Shown piece after piece: positions 50,009-63,071 of a stretch of 64,000 nucleotides of DNA (positions are counted from its first letter, which is position 1; the number at the start of each line of letters is the position of its first letter). The position numbers and the translations under genes are program-made. The stretch is from Armillaria gallica (Eukaryota > Basidiomycota > Agaricomycetes > Agaricales > Physalacriaceae). Under the pieces are notes generated by a model. It worked only from the letters and a program-made list of their open reading frames with translations. It made no database searches and was not told the DNA's origin. The stretch spans positions 62,001 through 126,000 of the forward strand of contig JBANDB010000022.1 in the NCBI GenBank assembly GCA_037576215.1, given 5' to 3'.

Positions 50009-51221
50009 TCATAGAACCGTCGTCTCCCCTTCGGCTGGCTCTACCTTCGCACTCCCAAGCCACGCCCGAATCGTCTCCGGACACTCTCCCTCCACGCGCA
50101 CCACGACATTCGGCCTCAGCAGAAGCGCCCACGCCGCCCTCACACCCTCGCCATCCACCACAGAGCTCGCATTCACGATGAGGACCACTTCCTCTAATCG
50201 CGTACCCGTATCTAGCATCCTCCTTGTCCAATCCAATGCGCATAGAGCTGTATCCACCGTATTCACCTTGGTACTCTTAATGGGCACTAGGGCACGACAA
50301 ACCTCGTATCGATCCGTATATGCGAGAGGGACGAATACGGTGAAGGAACGGAGATGACTGATATCGGGTACGGGAGTGGTATCTTGAGAGAGATTAGACA
50401 AGTAAAAAGAGAAGAGACACTACTCACGATCGAGGTTTTGATGAGACCCTCTCCAGTCCAGCAACATCGCCGTCTCCAAACTCGGCGCTCTGCCGAAGAG
50501 TTCATGCACACCTGTCATCCAGCTGTCTACCTCCGAGGTTACCGCAAACACCAACTCTTTCAGACTCTCCAGCGAGATGACGCCGTCTGTCACAAAAAGG
50601 AACCGCATCCACCTCGCGCGAAGGTGCCCGATCCCGACCTGTCCGACACTAACACCAACACCAACACCCGACCCTGAGACCATTACAAAGCCCACCCTCA
50701 TGGCTATCGTCATCGTCGTCGCCTCTGCCAACAGTGACAACGTTGATTGCCAATTTTGTCAACAGTGGCACACAGCCAAAGAACATTGCCACTTCGGTGA
50801 GACTGCTGAAGAACACCCCGTCGAGTGTAAGGCTCGTCAGCTGCGCCAACACCCCTTGTACGCCACTCCGCACTCTATGCCGCGCATCCAAGTACATCTG
50901 CCCCGAGAACTTGACTGTCCGCAGCGAGACGAGCAATGGTAGCACCCTCGGCAACGATTCTGTCCATGCATCCGTGCGCATAACCTTATCGCCTGGCTAC
51001 CTCCGTTCAAAGATCGTCAGCTCCTGGACGAGTGAGGCCTTGTCCGCAAAGAACCGCGCACATCGATTATCACCAGGGTAGAACGTGATGTGCTGATAAA
51101 GATGATGCTGGCATCGAGGGAGGAATGCGCGCGAGACGAGGGAGCATGCTGTGAGCGCTGGGGTATCGTCTGCGAGGTGGTCGGTGATGAGATCGTACAG
51201 CTCGGAGTAGAGAGAGGCCAT
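50009..51221 (-). pseudogene. F-box/LRR-like gene, copy D (broken)
   Basis: The start ATG 51,221-51,219 is intact (MASLYSELYDLITDHLADDT), but a TAG follows LTIFERR (near 50,998), where copy E has Leu. The body then reads on to a frame shift at 50,643-50,680, where an expanded CCAACA-type repeat (encoding VGVGVSV) has been inserted. The intron is recognisable. Exon 2 has lost its normal end and finishes EGETTVL through a small deletion. Confidence 0.82.
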
Positions 51222-51329
51222 GCAGAGGGAGGAGCGTTGAGGGCATGGTATATGAGTGTTCGAGAGCAATTATGAGGGACAGGAACAAAGCGGGCTGCCA
51301 GGTTCTCGATCGTTACCAACAAAACCCTG

Positions 51330-54214
51330 ACGCGTCTTGCTCTCTTCTTGAAGTCCTCCTAAGGATCGTCGTTCATTAACATTAAGGGCCAGTCCTGTCG
51401 TTCGTCCTGCTGCCGTCCCGGCTTCGACTCCTGCTCCTCAGAGAAAAAAGACTAGACGTCGCAGTGTCCTGTTATCGTATTTGGTTGCTGACGATTGCTG
51501 GTTGGGTAGTTCTGGACATCACGCGAGAGTGAGGTACCTGTCCAACAAGCGTCAGTGTAAGGCATAACCGAACAAAGTCAGCATTGAATGTTGCGTACCT
51601 TGCCTACTAACGAGAGATCATTGCGCCAGCATCATGGTCTGAGAACAGATGCACCGGCATTTGCCGAGATCATAAAGTTCGGGAAATCCCATGAGCCTTG
51701 TCAGCGCCAAATCTTAATCTGAACGCACCTAAAGTCTTGATTCGTAAGGCCCAGGTCCGAGTGTCATCGTTTCCTTGGTATGACATGCATTACCTATCTG
51801 CTCACCCATGCTCCGAGTCCGGGGATCTGCGCAGGGGCGTTTGTCCTCCCGAGCGTATTATTCGGGAACAACTTATGTATGTCGTCTTTCTAGGACGGAG
51901 ACGCGCTCTGGATCCTGGGACGAGACTCGTTGACGAGGTCATGGATGAATGGGGAAAAAGCCACCCGGTCCCGAATTGTCAGCCTGATGATGCTGGAGGA
52001 TAAATGTAGCGTACATTCGCCCCCTTACTAGTGTGCTCCTTGATAACAATCAAGTGCCTTCCTCGTCGTACCAGCCCCGATTCACGTCACCTCAACGACA
52101 AACCTAATCGTCGTCATATCTCCCGGGATATGCCAAGAGTCTGCGAGACTTGACATCCCGCCCCTCGCACTTGAAAATACACCTCCCCTACCTCTCCTCA
52201 ACCAACTTCCGGTTTTTATTACACCCTCAAGACGAATGCTCCCCATACTTACCCGTCACACCATGACCCTGCTCCCCTCAAGGAAAACAATGGCTCAGCA
52301 ATGATAGTGCTCTGTGATTGCGCCGTGAACCGATGGTAATTTTCATTCAATCCGGCTGGATGTTCAATGCACAGGAGAGTCATGCTTCTGTGCTAGGACG
52401 ACAAGCTTAGCCCTCTCCTTCTGTCCCTTCCATATCTTCTTTTTCATCATTGATTTCTAGCGGCCTCTATTCTTTTGTGTTCTGTCCCACCTTGAATGTA
52501 CATTCCTTCGTAGGATGTCTCTCCAAAGTTGAACAGATGCCGCGACTTTCGCAGATGAACTCGGTATGGCGCATCCGCATCCAGGATGAGGTCCAGTCGC
52601 CTTTCTTCTCCGCGTTTAGTGGACGGTTGAAGAATCCAGCTTCATGTCTACGTGCTGGCAAGGGAACGGAATCACGAGTCAAGTGTAATATTGCGAGCAG
52701 AGGACCGAGGTTGGTGTACGCAACATTTCTTCTCTAAGCTGAATATACTCTAACCCTCAGCAGCGACGTCTATTCACAGCCGTGAATCCCAGTGTCTGAA
52801 GGAACAGCCCTCGTCTCGTTTCCTCATCTGCAAAGTCCTCACTGTTTCCAGCGCATGCTGCGCTGACTTCCCCTTCGAAACGTACTCACACGACCCCTTT
52901 TCCTGCGAGCTCTCCTCATGAGTAGCATCAAGACGCGAACTAATCAAAGTTCCAGAAAGCCCTCTGTACTAGTACGAAGCCATATGATATGGTGATTTTC
53001 ATTCCGAGTCAACACCTTTCAAAATTGTCCGGGAAGTGCCTGCTCCTGATTTTGAGGAGCAGGCTGCTAACGACGGGTATAATGTCCCTGACAACACGCT
53101 TCTCGTTCATCTACCGCATATTTTTGTCTCACTCTTCATCTCTGGTGCCAATCATTACCACCGAAATAAAAGCCACGAGTCTCGATGCACCTCTCGCGCT
53201 CGAAATTGATTGTAGTTCAGGCGATTGTCTCGTCAGAATCCCTTCGTTGCAACCTCTATTTCATCGATACTCTCCTTGACGCATGCTACCCTTTTCTGCA
53301 TCCTATCTCAAGGAATTGAATCTCGCTTCCTTTCTCCATATAGTAACGTCCTGGTTCGAGAGTCGCATGCCCGTCGATTTAGACCCATTACACGAGTCAT
53401 CCGTGAAATTTACTCTCATGCTTGGCGTCGAGCTTTTCTTCTCGATGCGAAACCAGTAACGCTTAGGATCCTTGTTCGATCTAGCCTTTCAAACTCGAGA
53501 AATTATCGTGATCACGGCGTTTGATGAACAAGTTACTATCCTCGCATCCAAAGGTCTCTTGCCTAGTTGACCGATAACCTCATTCAAATTCCAAATGTTT
53601 TCTCACTTTCTCCTATTCACGGATCAGCGAGACTCGGAGCAGAATTCAACGCGGACTCAGATGGTGATAAAAACCTAGTACCGAATCCACACAGATAGCG
53701 GTTTTCATTCAACACTTCGCGTCTGACGTTCCCGAAGCTGCAGATGTAGGACAGGAGAGTCGGGTAGTACCTTCTAGGTGGGGGGCAGGCGGTAATGGGG
53801 GTGTGTCGCCCTCTCAGTCATATTTGCCGCTTTCGATGGAGCTATAGTTGCTCTTACAGAAGGAGACTGATATGAGAGCGTCTTGATTGCTTCCCATGGG
53901 ATCGGACATCTTCGTATTCAGCTGTAATGGTAACTGAGCGCAGGCTCGGTGCAGTTATAAACTACTCTTCATAGTTCTATATAGTTTGCATGTACTATAG
54001 GCATATGCATAGGGGGCAGTACATAACCAAGAAGTTTATCTTGCGCTTTTGGGTGTCAACATCCCTTTACCAATACCAGCCAGCCGCGCATCTATGCAAA
54101 TTCCAAAGACTGCTTCCGTCCAGTTCTAATTCCTTTCTCGATGAGGTAAAAACTGTGAATAAGCCTTATGGGTTTCAGTTTCAAAACTCGGACAATTCCT
54201 GAGATAATCGCTGC
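51330..54214. other. Upstream tract and A2 non-coding repeats, unit 3
   Basis: From 51,330 to 52,140 this follows the shared upstream region, best matched by 2,760-3,580 and 43,050-43,440. From 52,150 it pairs with 3,826-5,737, including the recurring 'TTTTCATTC' units near 52,332, 52,993 and 53,704. It lacks the MITE present at 3,583. No open frame is shared between the two copies. Confidence 0.5.
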
Positions 54215-55978
54215 TTACCTGACCGTAATTGACATACCCTCCGCTTTCAACTCTTCCAGAGATGCTTTATCCGTAGCGCTGAGAACGGGTGTGTATGGAA
54301 GCCTTTGTATATCTGCCTCTAAATGCACCGATCCCTCAAAGATCCTCAAGCTACTATGTTTTCGTGACAAAGCCGTCTGGACGAACCGCTCTCCGATATA
54401 TCGACCATGTTTTGCAAGAGTACAGTTCTTAAAAACAATTTTCAACGTCCGAAGTGCAGGAAGCATGTTTGGCCGATTTATGAACGAAAACACCTCGTCG
54501 ATGTTCTCTCTGGGAGGAGTAAAGCCTACATCGAGGTACGTCAGGGTGCGGCACTGCAAAATGACATCCTCAAATGCGGGCCCGAAGTCCACGATGGGCA
54601 AGAGTGTCGCATGCGTTAAGACGCACCCAGAACTCTTCAGTAGTTCGCCCACCTGACCCATGAAGTTCGGTGTGATTGTGTTCTTCCACGAGTCCGTATC
54701 TCCTTTCACGACTTGTAGTTTTTCCAGTGCAGGAAGGATCAGTTCGGAAAGCAAAACCAGCGGGTCCGTCGTGCCGGAAAGGACGTCAAGCATATGAACA
54801 GCAGGGAGAATGATACTACTGCCGCTGTTCGTCGTATCACTGGGAAGGCCTATAGGACCACTTTGGGGGCAGATCGTCAGATGTTCAACGTTTTTTACAG
54901 AACGCAGAACATGAAGCAAGTATGACATGTCACGGAAGCCATTCAGAATGAGCCTCCGGATCTGCAGCCATGGGAATACTAACTGTCTCTGTGGGTCACG
55001 GATGGCAACTGTGCGTAGCCGTGGGGCTACATCAAAAATATCAGGGGGGTATGTTGATCCATCAGAAGCAATGCGCGCATTGATGGAAATACTTTCTAAC
55101 ATCGGCACACGCCCTCTTAGGCGCTGGAGCTTGTTGCGAAATAATGCACCATTATGAGAGGCATCGAGATATGCGACCTTCCATCGAGGTGCATGATCCA
55201 GAAGCATATCGAGTATCCCTACGTCTTTGCTCGACAGCTTTTTTGTCCTCCAACTAGTAGGTCTAATGTAGGAAATAACTAGTGGGACATCTCGAGATAG
55301 CTCAAGCGCGCGACCTATGCACTCCGCGTTGGATGCTCCTTTGGAAGTGGAGCGCAACCATGTGAGTTCAGGCATTGCGATGGAACTGTATGGATATGTG
55401 TCGGTTCGGATATTAGTAGCGACATGTAGCTTCGACCAGAGTATGGGCGTCTGCGTGGCGATGTCTCTCCACTCCGTGCACGTATGAGTGGCAACCCAAG
55501 CAAAGTCTTTAACGTCCGCTGCATTCGAAGACGCAAGAAGAAAGATCTCCCGCATGATATCAACGGGTAGTCTGCGTATGGGAGATGATAGAGCCACTCG
55601 GTGGCGCTCAATGAGGTCCTGAACACGGGACTGCTCGCAGAGCATCTCCTCACGGGCCTCGTCGTAGCAATGGAGAATAAGAGCCAATGTGGATATAGCC
55701 TCATCTTGCTCAGCGATGATATCGTCAAGATGGGCAGACTTCGCGGATAAGGATGAAATGGAATCTTTAATCAAAGCACAGTCGTTGTGCGATGGGGCAG
55801 CATTGGATAGAACGAATGATTCTACGGAATATTCCAGGGAGCAGCCATACGTTTTTCGGGCGGCGGAGTAATAGTCCAAGTTTTGGTCCACATTGCATGC
55901 TAGGCAAGCCTAGAAGAGTCGTTCAATATGAGGGAGTCGAAACTTGAACGCCTAGTAAAACGGATCATGGCTCACCAT
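54215..55978 (-). CDS. Coiled-coil F-box protein, intact copy
   Basis: I propose a mini-exon ATG at 55,978-55,976, an intron 55,975-55,910 (GTGAGC … TTCTAG, 66 nt), then one exon 55,909-54,215, giving 565 aa starting MACLACNVDQNLDYYS. Without this intron there is no ATG before residue 79, because a stop lies just upstream. A coiled coil (~47-107, LSAKSAHLDDIIAEQDEAIS) precedes the F-box (~109-165, SPIRRLPVDIMREIF … WRDIATQTPILW) and then a long leucine-rich-repeat-like region. This is the common layout of Agaricomycete F-box proteins, presumed SCF substrate receptors. The stop TAA falls within AGGTAAGC, a good donor, so a further 3' exon is possible. Its duplicate at 5,738-7,492 has a stop. 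Confidence 0.85.
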
Positions 55979-56114
55979 GGCGGAAATGAACAGATATCTT
56001 TACAGAATTATTAGACGATTCACTGTACAGGCAGTAGATTGAAATGTTGACAGGAATCTTTGGATCGGTGGGGTCTGGTGGTGGCTGTTGAAATTCGTCC
56101 AAAGTTGCCTCGTG

Positions 56115-57064
56115 GGATAGTGTCACCGTTGTATGTGATTGATCCCGTGATCTCTCCTCTTAGTAACTAACTCCCACCCTGGTCGAGATGTATGTACTAT
56201 CCGAACGTCTGGCGTACGTCGACGCATTTGCTTGCTTACGCGAGTCCACGACTGGAAAAAAAATTTCCTCCTGGATACGAGCTTGAGGGCTTCATTTCAC
56301 TTTGACTTTCAAAACTTTGATGATTATTTACCAGCGAGCAAAGACTATTAAGTCCAAACCATAGCAGTTCGTCAGCACGTCACGTTCGGTCATTTCACTG
56401 TAACTGAATGTTCTACGTTGTCGTTGAGATCAGTACGTGTGCCCAACATACAGCCGATTCTTATTATCTCATTGCCCCTTTCTAACTCAAGTTATCCACC
56501 GAATGGAAGCATTATTGATTCAACCATCGTCTTTTATCCCGGATCCCCCGCTAAATATTTCAATTCCAAGTCGACTTTCGGAAGAATGGTCCAGATATTT
56601 GTTAAAATGCCGCACTTGGACCCGACTCATGATGACATTTCTAGACCCGAGTGGCATCTAGATCTTCTATATGGGAGAAAATTAGCCATTGGTATATTTC
56701 CCAGATATCTGACTTGGGATAACTGCACCTCCCGAGTCCGCAATCGATCTGGGAAAATAATGGTCCATTCTTGTAACACGGTCCGGAGCCACCGAGCAAC
56801 AACACTTATCCCCTCGATCAAGTTTAGGCATTCAACGGCGCCTATAATCTCGTGGAACCATGGTTAATCCACGCTGGTAGCCTCATTGTTGATACCACGT
56901 TTGTGGGCATGAAATGGGGCTACATAAACTCCTTCAATTCCATAGCAGAACCTCCATCAATTTCTTTCCTCCGTTTACAAAACGATATACTTGAAGCTTT
57001 CTCTTTAACATATTACTATGCCTTGTAGCAGTAGATTCCTTTTTCCCTCCGACCGCGGAGTATC
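56115..57064. other. Interval between modules A2 and B, unit 3
   Basis: This host DNA corresponds to the point where the transposon nest sits in unit 1. A plus-strand frame of 149 codons (56,418-56,867, starting MSLRSVRVPNIQPILIISLP) is the only long one. It has no recognisable domain and cannot be compared, as unit 1 lacks it. I give it low weight. Confidence 0.35.
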
Positions 57065-57928
57065 GGCGCAAGATCGTGTTTGTTGATGCTGATGACAGTG
57101 TAAGTCCAAGCATTTTCGATTCGATGAATACTCCGATACTGACCGATGTGATGGTTGTAGCGGGACAAGCGAGTCACTGGGAATTAGGAAGTATATGTGC
57201 GAAGCACAGTTCTATCTACAGCGGCCGCCATCTGGGGACGAGGTTCAGCGAGAGTCGACAGGGAAGGAGGAGGGAGCCTACAGCTCAGAGAATGCCTCTC
57301 TACCCTCCGCTTGCTGGCGACGATATAAATACATGGCTGTCAAAAACAAAGAAGATATCCAATGTTCACTATGAATTCTGCGCACACGAACATCTTAGTC
57401 GGGAACATCTCTTGTGGTACTCGGTAGAATCGAATATTGATATTGGAGTAAGAGAACATAAATGAATAGGCGTAAAAGGCATGGTCGCGACGCGACATCT
57501 ATAAGTGCTATGATCTTTCAGGCTGATTTGTCCATGGCCTCCGGTGTCCGCGAGTCAAGGAGAACGACGTCCGGTACCAATCGCAGCAAGGCGAGTCCAC
57601 CTGTTCTGCTTTTGTGGGTAAACGCTCGACGACGATGATCGGGCATCCTGCGTTCGAGCTGAATGGGCGGGGTGTCTCGACAGTGAAGAAAATGTTCGTA
57701 CGACGTCACCGGGAGATGACATTCCGTGAGAGTCAACAGCGATGGAGGAGGTAGCCTACGATTTATCGGACAACACCCGCAGCAAGGCGAGTCCTTGACG
57801 ATGATGATACTCCGGTGCCCTGTAGTTTGAGCCGAATGGGATGGGTCTCTCGGCAGTGAAGGATGACACGGTACACCGTCATCTGGAGATGACGTTTAGC
57901 GAGAGTCTATAGCGATGGAGCAGCAAGC
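57065..57928. repeat. Repeated 3' modules downstream of F-box copy E
   Basis: Two ~165-190-bp modules in tandem (about 57,590-57,775 and 57,784-57,945) and a partial third (57,220-57,300). Each has 'GAYGATGATMS', 'TTYGAGCYGAATGGG', 'CAGTGAAG', 'CATCTGGRGAYGA' and 'GCGAGAGTC.ACAG.GA.GGAG' in order. The last module ends in the stop of gene E. The other F-box copies have one such module after the gene. Confidence 0.65.
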
Positions 57929-59119
57929 TTACAGTTCATAGAACGCCTCTCTCCCTTCCGCGGGCTCCACTCTCTCACATTCTAGACACGCCCGAATCGT
58001 CTCCGAACACTCGCCTTCCACGCGCACCACGACCTTCGGCCTCAGCATACGCGTCCACGCCTCCCTAACACCCTCGCCATCCACCACAGAGCTCGCGTTC
58101 ACGATGAAGACCACTTCCTCCAACCGCGAGCCAGTATCCAGCATCCTTCTCGTCCAATCAAGCGCGGATTTTGCCGTATCTGCCGTATTCACCTTGACAT
58201 TCTTCGGTACCAGAGCACGACGAACCTCGTATCGGTCCGTATATGCGAGAGGGACGAAGACAGTGAGGAAACGGAGGCGACTGATATTGGGTACGGGGGT
58301 GATATCTTAAGAGAGATTAGACCAATCAAATGTAATAAGACTCGACTTACGATTGAGGTTCTGATGATACCCTCGCCAGTCCAATAGCATCGCCGTCTCC
58401 AACCTCGGTGCTCGCCCGAAGAGCTCATGCACACCCGGCATCCAGCCATCTACCTCTGACGTCACCGGGAACACCAGCTCTTTCAGGCTCTCCAGCGAGA
58501 TGACGCCGTCTCCCCCGAAGAGGAAGCGCGTCCATCTCGCACGTAGATGCCCGATCCCGACCTTGAGCGTCTCCAGCTCTTTGCACAGCCCGCCCGCATG
58601 AACGTCATCGTCATCGTCATCTCTGCCAACGGTGATGACGTTCACCGCCAGTCTCTTCAAATGCGGCACACACCTAAAAAACGTCCCTAATTCGGCGAGA
58701 CTGCTGAAGAACACGCCATCCAGCGTGAGACTCGTCAGCTGAGTCAACACCTCTTGTACGCCAGTCCGCACTCTATGCCGCGCATCCAAGTACATCTGCC
58801 CAGAGAACTTGACTGTCCGCAGCGAGACGAGCAGAGGTAGCACTCTCGGCAACGCCTCTGTCCACGCATCCGTGCGCATACCCTTATCCTCTGGCAGCCT
58901 CCGTTCAAAGATCGTCAGCCTCTGGATGAGCGGAGCCTTATCCGCGAAGAATCGCACGCATCGACTATTGCCTGGGTGGAACGTGATGTGACAAAAGAGA
59001 TGGTATTGGCATCGAGGGAGGAACACGCGCGAGACGAGGGAGCATGCTGTGAGTGCTGGGGTATCGTCTGCGAGGTAATCGATGATGAGGTCGTATAGCT
59101 CGGGGTAGAGGGAGGCCAT
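57929..59119 (-). CDS. F-box/LRR-like protein, the only open copy (E)
   Basis: Exon 1 is 59,119-58,351, intron 58,350-58,306 (GTAAGTCGAG … TTAAG, 45 nt), exon 2 58,305-57,929; 381 aa. The N-terminus MASLYPELYDLIIDYLADDT PALTACSLVSRVFLPR is an F-box-like domain (~1-45) of the type in fungal SCF adaptors. The middle holds leucine-rich-like segments (LTQLTSLTLDGVFFSSL; LKRLAVNVITVG; LESLKELVFPVT) and a variable Asp run (residues 167-172). Exon 2 ends EGREAFYEL. It is the intact reference for copies A-D. Substrate and Skp1 contact are inferred only from the family. Confidence 0.85.
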
Positions 59120-62100
59120 AGCGAAGGAGGAGCGTCGAAGGTATGGTAGATGTATATGAGGGTTTGAGTGTAATTATGAGATGGCGGGAACAAAGCGAGC
59201 TGTCAGGGTTCCGATCGTTACCAACGAGACCCTGACGCGTCTTGCTCTCTTCTCGAATGACGACCAGCCCTCCTATGGATCGTCGTTCATTAAGGGGCCG
59301 TCCTTTCTGACGTCCTGCTGCCGTCCTGGCTTCGGCTCCTGCTCCTCAGCAAGAAAAAAAAAACTAGACGTCGCAGCCTTTTCGGTTCCTAGCTCAATGA
59401 TTCCTCGTTGGAGAATCCTGGACATCGTGAAAGTATAAGGTACCTGTCCAACAAGCGTTAGTGTCAGGCATAACCGAACAAAGTCTTCAATGTTGCGTAC
59501 CAGCGTGCCTGCTAACGAGAATTCATCGCGCATATATCCGCCAACGTCATGGTGTAAGGAGAAATACGTCGGCATTTGCCGCGATCATAAATGTCAGGGC
59601 AGTTCCCGTGAGCCTTCAAACTTACGCTTTTCGACGTCCTTACATCTTCATCTCCAGCTTAACAAACGGCCTTCGCACACATATAGCCTTGTTCATAAGA
59701 GTCATTATCAGGTTAGGTGCAGTAATTTCTTTCCACAGGACGCGTCGACCATTCTATGGCATGGGGTAAGCACTTAACTATTGCACCCAGGTCATGAAAT
59801 TTGATTCGGTGATCAGCGCAGGGTAAATATATCACAGCGTACGCAACATTTTATCCTCCAAATTCGCTAGACTCTGACATTTCGACTAGCCTCGTTCCAG
59901 GACCTAGAGCGCGTCACCTTCCTAGATGAACGAATCATCCCATTCGCGCGTTGTTCGGGAGTACACCAAAGTGGGCGCCTAGGTCACGTTTGCTCCCGCA
60001 CCTCCCAATCCTACACCCTCCGGCCTAAATCCTTGTGATGATCTCTCTACTCCGAGAACCGTGGCCTCGTTCAACGATATAAGCCAATCTGAGAAACTTG
60101 ACCTCGTGCCCACAACTTGCCCACAACGCAGTTATGCAAGGCGGAGAAACCTTCTACCGACCGACGACGATTACTTGCTCCTTAATAAATGCTCATCGTG
60201 CCCTTGGTAACAATCGGGACCGTCACAGTGTGTTTGATAGGAACACACAGGAGAGATCGTCGCCTACGTTCATTTCTGACACTCGAATCCCTATCCCCCG
60301 CCATGAAAGAGGGACGCGGCGCCCCCTAGCATGCAGGTTTCCTTGGTGTCCTCGTCCCTCCTCAATGGCAAATGTCGCGGCTTTGGGTATATGGCTTCGC
60401 AACACCTATCCTTCAAAGCAGGTAACGATGTGATGTCACCATTTCTGATTTCAGCTTACAGCTCGGCCTTCCCTCTTATCGTCTGCGATCGCCTCTCGAG
60501 GAGCGAACTCCTGATTACAACGCGACGTATATTCGCCCCCTAGTGAGTAGAAGGACCTCACCATTGAACCACATTCCTTACCGAAAGAGCACGCCAACTG
60601 ACGGCGGGGCTTGATACTCAATTCCCACTGGAGCCCACTGTCATATCAACCTTATTGGACATGATGTGTTTTCCAGGTACATAACTTGTCGGTATCATTT
60701 TTTCAGGCTTTGCTGACATTTTAGTTACAGCATTTGCTCTCGTCTCCGTCGATTCCTATCCCGTCACACTACGGGGTCGTCTGGAAAAATGGCGTCGTGT
60801 TTTTCTCTTCTCGACGCGTAAATTCACGAACACTAGTCTTTCAAACTCGAACTTAGGAGAGTGTACTCACGGCGTCTAATGAACAAGTCATCTGTCTCAT
60901 TCCGTTGACCGATAATCTCGATTGATGTCCAACTCAGTACAAGATGTCTCTTCCTTCCGACCTTAATTGACCGCGCCGCCTTCATCTCGTGTAATCGGCG
61001 CGTTTCTCATTCATATCTTCTTCCGCTAAATTACCCACCCGTTCGATGGAGAGACGGCATTCCAACTGAGGACGCCGAAATCCCAGAAGACAGCAAAGCC
61101 TTCTCTCACCCCGTTGAAGCTCGAAACAAGACGTCTCTCGCCCTCTTCCATTTGTACGTTTCCCTGTGTTTAGTCCATACGGTATCTCATTCGCCAAGAC
61201 ACGATGTAGAAGTCAACTCGTGTAGTAATTCCCGTTTAGAACAAAGATGATCAACCAAAGTCGTCCTTACTATCGTCGCAAATAATATCGAACAAATTGT
61301 CTTTCCTACCCCGAACAACGGCAGCAATGATGCAGGTAGAGGGAGACTCTACGTATTACTCGTTGTTTTCATTTTATGTGTGGTAATCCGGCTCTAGCGA
61401 CTATTCTGCATAATCTCGAGTAACCGAACAGGAGAAATGACGCGGTTGAGAGGAAAAGAATTCCGAGGTCATGAGGAGGCGTTAACTCTAGTTCGCGTAT
61501 CAAGAGGACTCGGGAAGCAGGGAGCTATGCCTTCGTGGATCTGCGGGCATCTTTGCATGCGTCATACATCCCACTCTTTGAGTATGTTCCCTCCCGCGAG
61601 TCTAATATCAAGCCCAAGGAAGCTTTCGATGGACAGGTTTCTGCGGAACTATAATCATAAGCGGATTCGTTGCAAGACGCGTCAAAGCTTCCTACCAGTC
61701 GAGCGTCTGATCACAGCAATCAGTATTGGCGCATTCACTGACTCAAGAAATAGATGTAACGTGTCGACAAAAGCCAATGGCTCGATTTGAGCTTGGGAAA
61801 AGCTTACCTTGACTGTTCATTGTGTCCAATTCTCACTTGAAGCTGTTTCATCCCATTAAGTACGACCAGCATCGACATTGCGAGGCCAATTGCCGCGGTT
61901 AGTACATAAAATGAGGCTAATAGTCTTCAAAGAAGCCGGTATCTAACACGTCGAGGAGGCGGAAGTCACGAAGACATGAGTTTTAGAAACCTGGCAAACG
62001 ACCACTGACCATGATAATGGACTCTATAAAGCACACAAGTTAGCAAAGAAGGAAATCACTTGGGCCTTCACCTCTAAACTGAAAACAGACGAAAAGAAAA

Positions 62101-62618
62101 TGAGGAAAGGGAATAGAAGGGAGTGGGATGTGATGTGATGATGGAGTCTAAGCGAAAACCATCGCTTCCATTTGCAAACTGGAGGCGATTCCGCATGCTA
62201 GCAGAAAAAGAAAAACCAGATCTCAGGAATAAGTGGACATCGGGTTCAATATTTCCGTATTTTTGACAGGCCATTGATTCGTCGTCCAAGGGACAGAGCC
62301 TGTTCACTTATTTTATCAGGGCTACGCTTCCTCAGTATACCGGCATTCAAATATTGGACGCTTGTCTTGAGGCTCGGAAGTTTGAACAAACGTCCGAGAG
62401 GATGGATACTTGGCCAAGTCGATGTCGGATTTGATTTGATTTATCTAATATCTATAAGGCTGGGCGTTAGCATTTTCAGGTGGGCGAGGGTATATTCACG
62501 CATAGAGTACATATTTTCAGACATGACCTTTGGATGATGTCAAAAATTCAGCGGAAAATGGAGGGAAAAGTAAGAGGAACTTACAGGTAAGACGAGCATG
62601 CTACATGCATTATGACGC
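59120..62618. other. Upstream and non-coding tract of module B, unit 3
   Basis: Collinear with 34,472-37,990. The first part (to about 60,060) is the shared upstream region of the F-box gene. Near 61,820-61,920 it repeats the possible membrane-helix exon (minus strand FYVLTAAIGLAMSMLVVLNG, then MKQLQVRIGHNEQSR and GTAAGC). 62,313-62,610 is the near-identical block. No complete gene model was found. Confidence 0.5.
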
Positions 62619-63071
62619 TGTTAGGGATATCGGGCCTTTTCCGGTCGTACATGAGTCAACACATGCTTTCTCTCGGCGTTCTCGGTCTTGACCTCGGCCT
62701 ACTGGCATTTTCTCATATTTTCTCTATTCTTCTTGCTAATACTAGAATGCGATGGAATCTTGTAGAATAATACTGACTCGAGTCCTTACTAGTAGTGTAT
62801 AAATACTTACCTGACATTGTATTAGGATCTCTAAGCCTAATTTTACTACTCTTCAACGTCCACTTAACTGTGTGATCTAAGCATTTCTGATCGGTTACGC
62901 CTAGCGCTTGCTGTTCCGTTTGCCTTCCAACTACGCCTAGCGCTTGGTAGCACTCATATCGGATCCCTCTTGGTGGTTGGAACTCGCTCTCGGTCATCTT
63001 CGCTCACAAATTGGGTTTTACTCGAGTATTCATTACTTCTTGTATTACTCTAAATACTCTGATTCTTAACA
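62619..63071 (+). mobile_element. Solo LTR 2 (453 bp)
   Basis: TGTTAGGGATATCGGG … TGATTCTTAACA flanked by perfect 5-bp GACGC (62,614-62,618 and 63,072-63,076). The empty site is at 37,990-38,000 (TTATGACGCCTCCC). Contains two 'TACGCCTAGCGCTTG' repeats. Same family as 48,422-49,044, opposite orientation. A minus-strand frame of 94 codons (MTESEFQPPRGIRYECYQAL) lies inside and may be a chance or element-derived start. Confidence 0.92.

Noticed and set aside
56418..56867. 149-codon plus-strand frame as a real gene
   Set aside because: No domain, overlapping alternative frames, no second copy to test conservation; left only as a note on the interval.
62713..62997. 94-codon minus-strand frame as a host gene
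   Set aside because: It lies wholly inside a solo LTR with a perfect target duplication.
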